Origin: Deltaproteobacteria bacterium
GTDB taxonomy: Bacteria; Desulfobacterota; Syntrophia; Syntrophales; UBA2210
DNA length: 14,912 nt
Assembly: GCA_016935935.1 (NCBI GenBank)
Contig: JAFGPZ010000213.1
Location: 1 to 14,912 of the forward strand
Direction: 5' to 3'
The notes below the pieces were generated by a model. It worked only from the letters and a program-made list of their open reading frames with translations, ran no database searches and was not told the origin of the DNA. The position numbers and the translations under genes were made by a program. This document shows, one piece after another, positions 6,966 to 14,768 of this stretch. Each line of letters begins with the position of its first letter. Positions within the stretch are counted from its first letter, which is position 1.

Positions 6966-9500
6966 ATGGAATTCCAACAAATCGGCAGTGAAAAGGCACA
7001 GGACACAAGCATACAGGAACTTTTCAGAGAACTTGCAACGGAACGGAACGGCCTGTCAGGTGAGGAGGCTCAAAAACGGCTCGTTTCATTCGGACCGAAT
7101 GTTCTGGAGGAACACAAGGTTAATCCCATACTCAAGTTTCTCGGGTACTTCTGGGGGCCCATTCCCTGGATGATCGAGATTGCGGCGACTCTCTCATTGA
7201 TTGTAAGGCACTGGTCTGACTTTATCATTATCATGGTGCTTCTGGTCTTCAATGCCGTTGTCGGCTTCTGGCAGGAACACAAGGCGGCCAATGCTCTTGA
7301 AGCGCTCAAGAATCAACTCGCGCTGAAGGCACGGGTGAACCGGGACAAGACATGGCAGGAAATCGATGCCCGGGATCTTGTTCCCGGTGATGTGATACGC
7401 TTGCGACTCGGTGATATAATCCCCGCCGATGTCAAACTTTTCGATGGTGATTATCTGAGTGTCGACCAATCCGCTCTTACCGGTGAGTCGCTGCCGGTGA
7501 CCAAGCGTCAGGGAGATATCGCCTATTCAGGTTCGGCTGCCAAGCAGGGAGAAATGGTATCGTTAGTCGTAGCGACGGGAAACCATACATATTTCGGGCG
7601 CACGGCCGAACTGGTTGAAACCGCCGGAGCGGCATCCCATTTTCAGAAAGCGGTCTTACAAATCGGTGATTACCTGATCTATCTGAGTCTTGCCTTGATT
7701 TCCGTCCTGGTGGTTGCACAAATCGTCCGCCACGCACCGCTTCTTGAAATGGCACAATTTGCCCTTATTCTTGCCGTCGCTTCCATTCCGGTGGCGATGC
7801 CTGCGGTGCTTTCCGTTACCATGGCAGTGGGTGCGCTCGCCCTGTCGAAATTGAAGGCCATCGTCTCACGGCTCGAATCAATCGAGGAAATGGCGGGAAT
7901 CGATATTCTGTGCTCAGACAAAACCGGCACCTTAACCCAGAACAAACTCACACTGGGGAAACCCGTAATCTTCGAGGCAAAGGATACTCAGGAACTGATC
8001 CTGGCAGGAGCCTTAGCATCCAAAGCGGAAGACCGTGATGCTATCGATCTGGCCGTAATCGGCGGTCTTACTGATGCCGGTGTCCTCGATCAATACCAGC
8101 AAGTAAAGTTCGTTCCCTTCGATCCCGTGAGCAAGCGAACAGAAGCGGTCATAAAAGATTCCGCGAATAAAACCTTTACTGTTACCAAAGGTGCGCCCCA
8201 GATTATTATGGACATGAGCGGGTTAGATCCCGAGAACAGGGCCAAGGCGGAGAAGATCATCAACGATCTGGCTGCTGGGGGGTATCGTACTCTGGGAGTG
8301 GCGCGGTCCGATGGAAAAGAATCATGGCAGTTTCTGGGAATCCTGCCCTTGTTTGATCCTCCCCGTGAGGATTCTGCCGAAACCATCACGAATGCGAAGA
8401 CCCATGGTATCACCATAAAGATGGTCACCGGCGACAATGTGGCCATTGGCCGGGAGATTTCAAAGACGCTTGGAATGGGTACCAACATCCAGCCCGCTGA
8501 CTCGCTGTTTCAAGAAGGTGAAGAAATCGAACACCTGAGTCTCCAGGCGGAAGCTCAGATCGAACAGGCTGACGGGTTTGCCCAGGTTTTCCCGGAGCAT
8601 AAGTTCGGGATCGTCAAAGCCCTGCAGGAACGGGGACACCTGGTCGGCATGACGGGAGACGGGGTTAATGATGCGCCCGCCCTGAAACAGGCGGATGTGG
8701 GAATCGCCGTCTCCGGTGCCACCGATGCAGCGCGGGCGGCCGCTGCCCTGGTACTTACCGAGCCGGGTTTGTCGGTCATCATTAAGGCTGTTGAGAAAGC
8801 TCGGAGGATTTTCGAACGCATGACCAGCTATGCGATTTATCGAATTACCGAGACGATCCGCATCATGTTTTTCATGGTGCTCGCCATGCTGGTCTACAAT
8901 GTTTACCCGATCACCGCCATCATGATCATCCTGCTCGCACTGCTCAATGACCTCCCGATTATGACCATTGCCTACGACAAGACATGGCTGGATCCCCAAC
9001 CCGTCAAGTGGAAAATGCACAACGTCCTCACCATATCTTCCTTCCTGGGTGGAATAGGAGTTGTCGAAACATTTCTCCTGTTAGCCATAGCCAAATCATG
9101 GTTCGGCATCGATCAGGCTCACCTGCAATCGATTATCTTCCTGAAACTTGCCGTGGCAGGGCATCTGACTCTTTTCGTTGCCCGCAGCCGCCGGAAACCG
9201 TTTTTCGCACAACCATATCCGGCACCGATCCTTCTGACGGCAATCCTCTGCACACAGGCAGTGGCCGTTTTGATCGTCGCATTCGGTATATTCGTCACGG
9301 CCATTCCCTGGACGTATATCGGATTGGTCTGGTTGTACTGCATTGCGTGGATTTTTATCGAAGACTGGGTCAAGTTGCGTGTTTATCGTCACCTCGACAT
9401 GGACACGGCACGGCACAGGAACTTCCTTACAACTGTCAAGAAAGCGATCACTCATCATGCTGTTCATCAGTCTTACGTTGATCAGAGCAAGGAAAAATGA
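6966..9500 (+). CDS. Plasma-membrane-type H+-transporting ATPase (P3A P-type ATPase)
   Basis: 844 residues, complete. P3A ATPases use ATP to export protons across the cytoplasmic membrane through an aspartyl-phosphate intermediate. Visible motifs: actuator-domain TGES (172-175), TM4 ASIPVAMPAVLSV, phosphorylation loop CSDKTGTLT with Asp318, nucleotide-domain KGAP, and the hinge GDGVNDAP (564-571). The sequence around TM4 to the P-site (AVGALALS, SIEEMAGIDILCSDKTGTLT) matches the plant/fungal/archaeal proton-pump subfamily better than Ca2+, Mg2+ or K+ pumps. There is no long C-terminal autoinhibitory domain as in plant pumps, so regulation should differ. In TM6 the eukaryotic proton-acceptor Asp appears replaced: my alignment places Pro648 there (VYPITAIM). 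The ATG follows AGGGAGA at good spacing. The htrA remnant lies upstream and repeat copy 2 directly downstream, starting 13 bases after the stop. The proton specificity is by family, not demonstrated. Confidence 0.92.
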   Translation: MEFQQIGSEKAQDTSIQELFRELATERNGLSGEEAQKRLVSFGPNVLEEHKVNPILKFLGYFWGPIPWMIEIAATLSLIVRHWSDFIIIMVLLVFNAVVGFWQEHKAANALEALKNQLALKARVNRDKTWQEIDARDLVPGDVIRLRLGDIIPADVKLFDGDYLSVDQSALTGESLPVTKRQGDIAYSGSAAKQGEMVSLVVATGNHTYFGRTAELVETAGAASHFQKAVLQIGDYLIYLSLALISVLVVAQIVRHAPLLEMAQFALILAVASIPVAMPAVLSVTMAVGALALSKLKAIVSRLESIEEMAGIDILCSDKTGTLTQNKLTLGKPVIFEAKDTQELILAGALASKAEDRDAIDLAVIGGLTDAGVLDQYQQVKFVPFDPVSKRTEAVIKDSANKTFTVTKGAPQIIMDMSGLDPENRAKAEKIINDLAAGGYRTLGVARSDGKESWQFLGILPLFDPPREDSAETITNAKTHGITIKMVTGDNVAIGREISKTLGMGTNIQPADSLFQEGEEIEHLSLQAEAQIEQADGFAQVFPEHKFGIVKALQERGHLVGMTGDGVNDAPALKQADVGIAVSGATDAARAAAALVLTEPGLSVIIKAVEKARRIFERMTSYAIYRITETIRIMFFMVLAMLVYNVYPITAIMIILLALLNDLPIMTIAYDKTWLDPQPVKWKMHNVLTISSFLGGIGVVETFLLLAIAKSWFGIDQAHLQSIIFLKLAVAGHLTLFVARSRRKPFFAQPYPAPILLTAILCTQAVAVLIVAFGIFVTAIPWTYIGLVWLYCIAWIFIEDWVKLRVYRHLDMDTARHRNFLTTVKKAITHHAVHQSYVDQSKEK

Positions 9501-9512
9501 CAGCTTATTTGT

Positions 9513-9706
9513 AATGATCCGATGACGGAAGGATATGGTAAGTATGATTGAAAAGGATTGACAAAAGAAAACGATTTGTTCATTATAATCTCGCAGAAAC
9601 GCTACTAATACTGGAAAAATAAAAACGTGCAAATAGTTCTATTAGACTACCAGTACCCACACATTCATTTCTCCTCGCTCACCGTCACAAATCTCTTTCC
9701 TACAGG
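9513..9706 (+). repeat. Long imperfect direct repeat, copy 2 (about 194 bases)
   Basis: Partner of 5899-6096 in the same orientation, beginning 13 bases after the H+-ATPase stop codon. The conserved blocks are AATGATCC, GATATGGTAAGTATGATTG, AAAAGGATTGACAAAA, GATTTGTTCATTATAATC, AATAAAAACGTGCA, ATAGTTCTATT, CACACATTCATTTC and CCGTCACAAATCT. After 9706 the similarity is lost and an unrelated 155-base leader leads to the CBM48 gene. The two copies therefore bracket the htrA remnant and the H+-ATPase gene, about 3.6 kb. Confidence 0.85.
9558..9589 (+). promoter_or_regulatory. Candidate sigma-70-type promoter in repeat copy 2
   Basis: TTGACA (9558-9563) and TATAAT (9584-9589) are both perfect consensus hexamers, separated by 20 bases, one more than in copy 1. 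It would direct transcription toward the CBM48 gene with a leader of about 265 bases. The hexamers survive while the spacer length and many other positions differ, which hints at selection but does not prove promoter function. Confidence 0.42.
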
Positions 9707-9861
9707 TGCTCACTCCATATAGTATGGAACTTTTCGTCTTGCAATACACTTTCTCAATGCCTGGCTGTAAGATATCATTTGGAAGTGGTGAATATAAGAG
9801 CAACACCGGTCGTCTATATATCATTTAGCCTTTGGGGCAGTAAAGGAAGAAAGGAGCAGTT

Positions 9862-10170
9862 ATGAGCATAAAGAAACAATATTTCAAAAACAAATCCGTA
9901 TGTAAAGTAACATTCAGATTACCCAAGGAAGCGGTTGGAGTTGCCGATAACGTTTATCTTGTCGGTGATTTTAACAACTGGGACAGATTTGCTACCCCGA
10001 TGAAAAAATTAAAAAATGGGCACTATAGTGCCACTGTTACTCTTGAGACGGCACGGGAATATCAGTTCCGCTATCTGATAGATGGAACAAAATGGGAAAA
10101 CGACGGGCATGCAGACAAGTATGTGCCAAGCCCGCATCCATATACCGATAATTCCGTGCTAGTAGTTTAA
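9862..10170 (+). CDS. Stand-alone CBM48/AMPK-beta-like glycogen-binding domain protein
   Basis: 102 residues that are essentially a single carbohydrate-binding module of family 48 (isoamylase N-terminal/AMPK glycogen-binding type). The hallmarks are VYLVGDFNNWD (31-41, with Trp40), a middle GHYSATVTL strand, YQFRYLIDGTKWEND (67-81, with Trp78) and the C-terminal PHPYTDNSVLVV. The two tryptophans are the usual sugar-stacking residues. No catalytic domain, signal peptide or membrane segment is present, so it should be a cytosolic binder of glycogen or a related glucan, or a regulatory subunit. The start is well supported by AAAGGAG seven bases before the ATG. It follows repeat copy 2 and a leader of about 155 bases; the next gene starts about 480 bases later. 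No glycogen-metabolism gene is adjacent. Confidence 0.87.
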   Translation: MSIKKQYFKNKSVCKVTFRLPKEAVGVADNVYLVGDFNNWDRFATPMKKLKNGHYSATVTLETAREYQFRYLIDGTKWENDGHADKYVPSPHPYTDNSVLVV

Positions 10171-10651
10171 TGGCTCATTTCACAAGGTGGTTTTTTTCTT
10201 GATCATGAGCAAGGACCGAAAAAAAGGCGTGGTGGACTTCGCAGGTCACAATATAGGGGAAGGCAACGAAGACTGTAGGAATCGAATCATGCGCTGTCTC
10301 GGCTATAGTGGTAACTTGGAGTCCGACAGTAATGCTTGGGAGAAGATGTCGCTTATTATTTCTGTAAGCAGATAGAAATTGCCCTTATATACGAAAGGCG
10401 GAAACAGGTTGATCTCTTATCGAGACGTTATTACGAATCATTTTGAGACGATGTAAAATTTGTGAGGTGTGATTGCTTTCGATCGAGCCCTGTGTAGTTC
10501 AAAAAACGGATTGTCTGCCACATCGAGAGAGAAAGTACGATGTGCGAAGGAGTCTCTTGTATTGTACAATTACAGTAACATATTTTCTTTGTCGTATCCT
10601 CGTGCCTGGAGAAAGTGCGAACAGCGAGACTGAACTTTAGGGAGTAAAAAC
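10171..10651. other. Gene-poor region between CBM48 and baeRF-like genes
   Basis: About 480 bases without a convincing gene. A 62-codon frame (10187-10375, or from ATG 10206) is not recognisable and has no good ribosome-binding site. A T-run at 10194-10200 follows the CBM48 stop, but I find no stable hairpin before it. A 7-base inverted repeat, CACATCG (10519-10525) with CGATGTG (10538-10544), has a 12-base loop and could be an operator or a weak hairpin. A poor promoter-like pair, TTGTAT then TATTTT 17 bases on, begins near 10557. The promoter for the following gene most likely lies here. Confidence 0.45.
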
Positions 10652-11059
10652 ATGGAAAAGTATGTGGGGGTATGGATAGACCACAGACAAGCAATCATCG
10701 TGTCAGTGGTTAATAAGAAAGAAATTGTTACAACAATTAAGTCAGATGCCGAAGGTCATTTTCGGTCAACTGGTGGTTCTCGATCAGCTTCTTTCCAAGG
10801 AGAAATTGTCTCTGGAAGAAAGGCAGAAGCGCGCCGCACTCATCAACTCCGCAATTACTATGACGAGGTCATTTCCCTGCTTCACGATGCCCACAGCATT
10901 TATATCTTTGGCCCAGGAGAAGCAAAGAAAGAATTGGAAACGGAAATGAAAAAATCTAAAGCCCTCGCTTCAAAGGTCGTGGAAACTACACCTGCTGATA
11001 AAATGACAGAAAATCAGATTGTGGCCGAAGTGAAAAAACACTTTATAACAGAAGAATAG
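10652..11059 (+). CDS. Small eRF1-like (baeRF-type) soluble protein
   Basis: 135 residues, soluble, charged, with no signal peptide. The layout is MEKYVGVWIDHRQAIIVSV at the N terminus, a basic ARRTHQLRNYYDEV segment (60-73), SIYIFGPGEAKKEL (82-95) and a C-terminal ADKMTENQIVAEVKKHF. This resembles the bacterial proteins related to domains 2/3 of archaeo-eukaryotic release factor eRF1 (baeRF families), in which a beta-strand ending IFGPGEAK precedes a helix and the chain ends with a conserved lysine- and acid-rich tail. Those families are proposed to act on ribosomes or in stress, but this member's function is not known. The ATG follows TTAGGGAG, a good site. It stands first in a co-directional run with the secreted protein, DedA and the P3B ATPase. 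The family call is from memory of motifs and is moderate. Confidence 0.55.
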   Translation: MEKYVGVWIDHRQAIIVSVVNKKEIVTTIKSDAEGHFRSTGGSRSASFQGEIVSGRKAEARRTHQLRNYYDEVISLLHDAHSIYIFGPGEAKKELETEMKKSKALASKVVETTPADKMTENQIVAEVKKHFITEE

Positions 11060-11141
11060 ACTGTTTTTGGAAGAGATTAAAGGATACGGTTAATTCAATC
11101 GGGTATATTTCATTGAATGATAAGAAAGGAGAGAACCTGTC

Positions 11142-11570
11142 ATGTTAATGAGTAAGAATTTTGAAAAAGCCGGAGGCAATAAAAGATGTAAAGGAGCCCA
11201 GAGAACAATTATCTCTGCCGGATTTGTAGTATTTCTACTTTTTATATTTCTTTCTATCCATTCCATACCTGCTTACGCGACTGCGCCGAAGGATTTGAAC
11301 CTTGTATATGATTCAAACACGCAGACTTTACACGTTACGATAACGCACTCATCGCCAGCTCCCACAGTTCATTATATTAAAAAAGTCGAAATCAAGAAGA
11401 ATGGCGAAGTGATCAGTACGAATGATTATAAAAATCAGCCGGATAAATCTACTTTTTCATACACCTATACGATACCTGCCGCAGAAGGAGACATTCTGGA
11501 AGTCACTGCATCGTGTAATCTCTGGGGGTCAAAGACAGAAAAAGTAACCATTGAAAAAAATGTCAAATAA
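11142..11570 (+). CDS. Secreted superoxide-reductase-like (desulfoferrodoxin-fold) protein
   Basis: 142 residues. A basic N terminus is followed by a hydrophobic core at about 22-43 and a likely signal-peptidase site after AYA (about 46), so the mature protein of about 96 residues should be exported. The mature part is beta-rich: LNLVYDSNTQTLHVTITHSS, VHYIKKVEIKKNG, a TFSYTYTIPA strand, and VTASCNLWGSK near the end. The spacing of THSS...VHYI...CN resembles the Fe-binding domain of desulfoferrodoxin/superoxide reductase, where HPM..HYI and CNxHG supply ligands. His69, His77 and Cys125 match, but the histidine of CNxHG is Trp128 and the N-terminal His ligand is not obvious, so catalysis is doubtful. 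Strong AAAGGAGAG precedes the ATG; ATG 11148 is an alternative. It lies 82 bases after the baeRF-like gene and 52 before dedA. Confidence 0.5.
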   Translation: MLMSKNFEKAGGNKRCKGAQRTIISAGFVVFLLFIFLSIHSIPAYATAPKDLNLVYDSNTQTLHVTITHSSPAPTVHYIKKVEIKKNGEVISTNDYKNQPDKSTFSYTYTIPAAEGDILEVTASCNLWGSKTEKVTIEKNVK

Positions 11571-11579
11571 TATGAATGG

Positions 11580-11607
11580 TCACTATGGTCATGAAACTAC
11601 ATAGTGA
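11580..11607. repeat. 8-base perfect inverted repeat upstream of dedA
   Basis: TCACTATG (11580-11587) pairs with CATAGTGA (11600-11607) around a 12-base loop, in the 52-base gap between the secreted-protein stop and the dedA GTG. No T-run follows, so it does not look like an intrinsic terminator; an operator or an mRNA hairpin near the dedA start are the options. Confidence 0.5.
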
Positions 11608-11622
11608 AGTGACTATTTAACA

Positions 11623-12180
11623 GTGACACTGGAATATTTTGTTGAGACATATGGATATCTGGCCGTTCTCGTCGGCACTTTTCTCGAGGGTGAAACGATC
11701 CTTGTTTTAGCAGGGTTTATAGCCCACCAGGGATATTTGATTTTGCCTTGGGTAGTTGTTGCCGCATTTCTTGGCAGCTTCTGTGGAGATCAGCTATTTT
11801 TTTATCTGGGGCGCAAGCACGGACAAATGATTCTAAAACGACGTCCGTCCTGGAAAATCCGCGTCGATAAGGCGAAGAAGCTCCTGGAACGATGGAGAGC
11901 CCCGTTCATCCTGATATTTAGATTTCTCTATGGGCTGCGAACAATATCGCCGTTCGTGATTGGCATGAGTTCGGTTCCGGCACAACGATTCATACTCCTG
12001 AACGGCATCGGCGCGCTTGTTTGGGCGGCCTTAATCGGAACGGGCGGATATCTGTTCGGTTATGCTTTAGAGACAGTGCTGGGAAATGTTAAACGTTTTG
12101 AATACAATGTTCTGGCGATAATTATTTTTATGGGCGTAGTGATTTGGGTGATCCACTTTATCCGTCACAGAAAAAATTAA
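11623..12180 (+). CDS. DedA family (VTT/SNARE-associated) membrane protein
   Basis: 185 residues, typical for bacterial DedA proteins. Members are proposed to scramble or flip undecaprenyl phosphate or phospholipids and to support proton-motive force and envelope integrity. Evidence: the N-terminal YGYLAVLVGTFLEGETILVLAGF re-entrant-type segment with the acidic Glu22/Glu24, GSFCGDQLFFYLGRKHG (51-67), FRFLYGLRTISPFVIGM (99-115) with Arg100 and Arg106 matching the conserved arginines, and two C-terminal helices (about 126-150 and 161-180) ending in a basic RHRKN tail. The frame has a stop at 11605, so GTG 11623 is the first ordinary start; the ribosome-binding site is weak and an inverted repeat sits just upstream. 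The gene ends 9 bases before the next frame opens, suggesting co-transcription with the P3B ATPase. Confidence 0.88.
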   Translation: MTLEYFVETYGYLAVLVGTFLEGETILVLAGFIAHQGYLILPWVVVAAFLGSFCGDQLFFYLGRKHGQMILKRRPSWKIRVDKAKKLLERWRAPFILIFRFLYGLRTISPFVIGMSSVPAQRFILLNGIGALVWAALIGTGGYLFGYALETVLGNVKRFEYNVLAIIIFMGVVIWVIHFIRHRKN

Positions 12181-12189
12181 ATTTATCTG

Positions 12190-14735
12190 ATGAGCATTTC
12201 TTTTGAAAGAATAACAATGGATAAAATATCTGAACCCTTCTGGAATATTGCCGAGAAAGAATTGCTTCAGCATCTGAACACAACACTGCAGGGCTTGACG
12301 GAACAGGAAGCACAACAACGCATCAGGGAATTCAGCATCGATCAATTACAACCGCAGAAAGAGTCAACCACCCTCCTTCTTTTTCTTGCTCAGTTCAAAA
12401 GTTCCATCACCGTCATACTTCTTTTCACCGCCGTTCTTTCCTTCTTTCTTCGCGATTCGACAGACGCGATAATTATTCTCTCCATTATATTCATCAGCGG
12501 ATTTCTCGGGTTCTGGCAGGAACGGGGGGCTGCCAATGCGGTGAAGGACTTACTGTCTATCGTTCAAACGACGGCACAAGTATGGCGTAACGGCACCATA
12601 GAAACTATCCCTATCGACAAAGTCGTCCCCGGTGATATCGTTATGATTTCGGCAGGCGGGAGTGTTCCGGCGGATTGCCGGATTCTGGAATCAAAAGATT
12701 TGTTCGTTGATGAAGCAACCTTGACCGGTGAGACATATCCCGTTGAAAAGGCCGTTGGAGTGCTGCCGGCTGAAACGCCGCTCATCCGCCGCACTAACAG
12801 TCTCTTCTTAGGGACCCATGTTGTCAGTGGCATGGCAAAAGTATTGGCCGTGCAGACGGGCAGAAAGACAGAATTCGGAAAGGTTTCTGACAGGCTCAAA
12901 CTCAGGCCACCGGAAACGGAATTTCAGCGCGGTGTCCGCCGGTTCGGCTATTTCCTTATGGAGATTACACTGCTCCTGGTCATCGCTATTTTTTCAATCA
13001 ACATTTATCTGGCCCGACCGGTAATGGATTCTTTTCTTTTTTCTTTAGCCCTCGCCGTTGGTTTGACGCCGCAGTTGCTACCGGCAATTATCAGCGTCAA
13101 TCTTTCTCATGGAGCAAAACGTATGGCCGGGGCAAAGGTTATCGTGAAACGACTGTCTTCGATTGAAGACTTCGGCAGCATGAATGTACTCTGTTCCGAC
13201 AAAACAGGGACCATAACAGAAGGCGTGGTAAAATTGCATGCTGCCATCGACGTCGACGGCAATGAAAGTGAAAAAGTGCGTTTATATGCCTTTATCAATG
13301 CCTTCTATGAGTCGGGCTTCGTCAACCCCATCGATGCAATGCTCCGCACCGGTTCGCACTTTGACATGTCCGGCTACCATAAACTGAACGAACTGCCGTA
13401 TGATTTTATTCGCAAGCGTTTAAGCATTGTCGTTTCCAAGGATGATACAAATTATATTGTGACCAAAGGGGCACTCCAGAATGTGCTGTCTGTGTACACG
13501 AAGGCAGAAACTCCTGGCGCAACAATTGTTGAGATTGCCGAGGTGCAGGAAAAGATTGTCAAGCGCTATGAAGAATTCGGGGGCAAAGGTTTTCGAGTAC
13601 TTGGGATTGCCTGCCGCAGCATGAGTTCCGAAGCAACCTTGGAAGAAAACATCGAACAGAACATGACTTTTCTGGGAATGCTGGTTTTCTCTGATCCGCC
13701 CAAATCGGGAATCGCTGAAACAATCAATGATTTAAATAAGCTCGGCGTGGGATTGAAGGTAATTACCGGCGACAACCGCATGGTTGCAACACATGTTGGC
13801 GGGCAAATAGGATTAATGAATCAACAAATACTTACTGGTCCCGAATTGAGACAGATGAGCGATGAAGCCTTAATCAAACGTGTGAACGAGGTGGACATAT
13901 TCGCAGAAGTCGAACCAAATCAGAAAGAACGCATCATCATCGCTCTCAAGAAGAGTGGCAATGTTGTCGGTTATATGGGTGACGGGATCAATGACGCTTC
14001 AGCCCTCCATGCAGCTGATGTCGGGATTTCAGTGGACAGCGCGATTGACGTCGCCAAAGAGGCGGCCGATATTGTGCTGCTTGAGAAGAATCTCCATGTT
14101 CTCTTAAGAGGGGTCAGCGAGGGCAGAATAACGTTTGCCAATACATTGAAATATGTCTTCATGGCCACCAGTGCAAATTTCGTAAACATGTTCAGCATGG
14201 CCGGGGCCTCACTCTTTCTGCCATTTCTCCCATTATTACCCAAGCAGATCCTGCTGACCAACTTGATAACAGACTTCCCCGAGATGACGATAGCCACGGA
14301 CAGCGTTGATGACGAGATGATCCGGCAACCCCGTCGCTGGAATATCAGATTCATTCAAAAGTTCATGCTCACATTCGGTCTCATCAGTTCGGTCTTTGAT
14401 TATCTCACCTTTGGTGTGCTTCTTTTCATCCTCCATGCCACAACAGATCAATTCAGAACAGGCTGGTTTCTCGAATCGGTCATTTCAGCCTCACTGATTG
14501 TGATCGTCATTCGCACACGGAAGCCTTTTATCGCGAGCAAACCCGGGAAGTATCTCGTTATGGCCACTATGATAGTCATGGCAGTTATCCTCATACTGCC
14601 GTATACCGCCCCCCACTTTTCGACTTTACGTTCCTGCCTAGTTATTTTCTTTTGTGGCTGGGGATAATACTTGTTCTCTATATCCTCGTTGCAGAGATTG
14701 CCAAGAAAGTCTTTTACAGCAAGGGTTCTCTTTAA
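12190..14735 (+). CDS. Mg2+-transporting-type P-type ATPase (P3B, MgtA-like), 3' frameshift
   Basis: Corrected for one frameshift, about 848 residues; the uninterrupted frame stops at 14667 (825 residues). MgtA-type ATPases import Mg2+ using ATP. Motifs: VPGDIV, TGET (179-182), TM4 GLTPQLLPAII with Gln295, SIEDFGSMNVLCSDKTGT with phosphorylated Asp337, KGAL, GDNRMVA, GDGIND (597-602), and TM6 TNLITDFPEMTIATD with the Asn/Asp expected to coordinate cation. After LPYTAP the frame departs from the family and ends in FFCGWG; one frame over, from about 14615, the sequence reads FDFTFLPSYFLLWLGIILV then LYILVAEIAKKVFYS and stops at 14735, the normal MgtA C terminus. The switch coincides with a run of six C (14609-14614). 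The start could be ATG 12190 (no Shine-Dalgarno site) or ATG 12217, which has GAAAG upstream. It directly follows dedA. The subfamily may transport an ion other than Mg2+. Confidence 0.88.
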
Positions 14736-14768
14736 TCGAGGAGTTTAAAGAACGATTATCTCTTAAAA

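Noticed and set aside
10190..10200. T-run after the CBM48 stop as an intrinsic terminator
   Set aside because: No GC-rich hairpin precedes the T-run.
10187..10375. 62-codon frame after the CBM48 gene
   Set aside because: No good ribosome-binding site and no recognisable motif; kept only as a mention in the gene-poor region.
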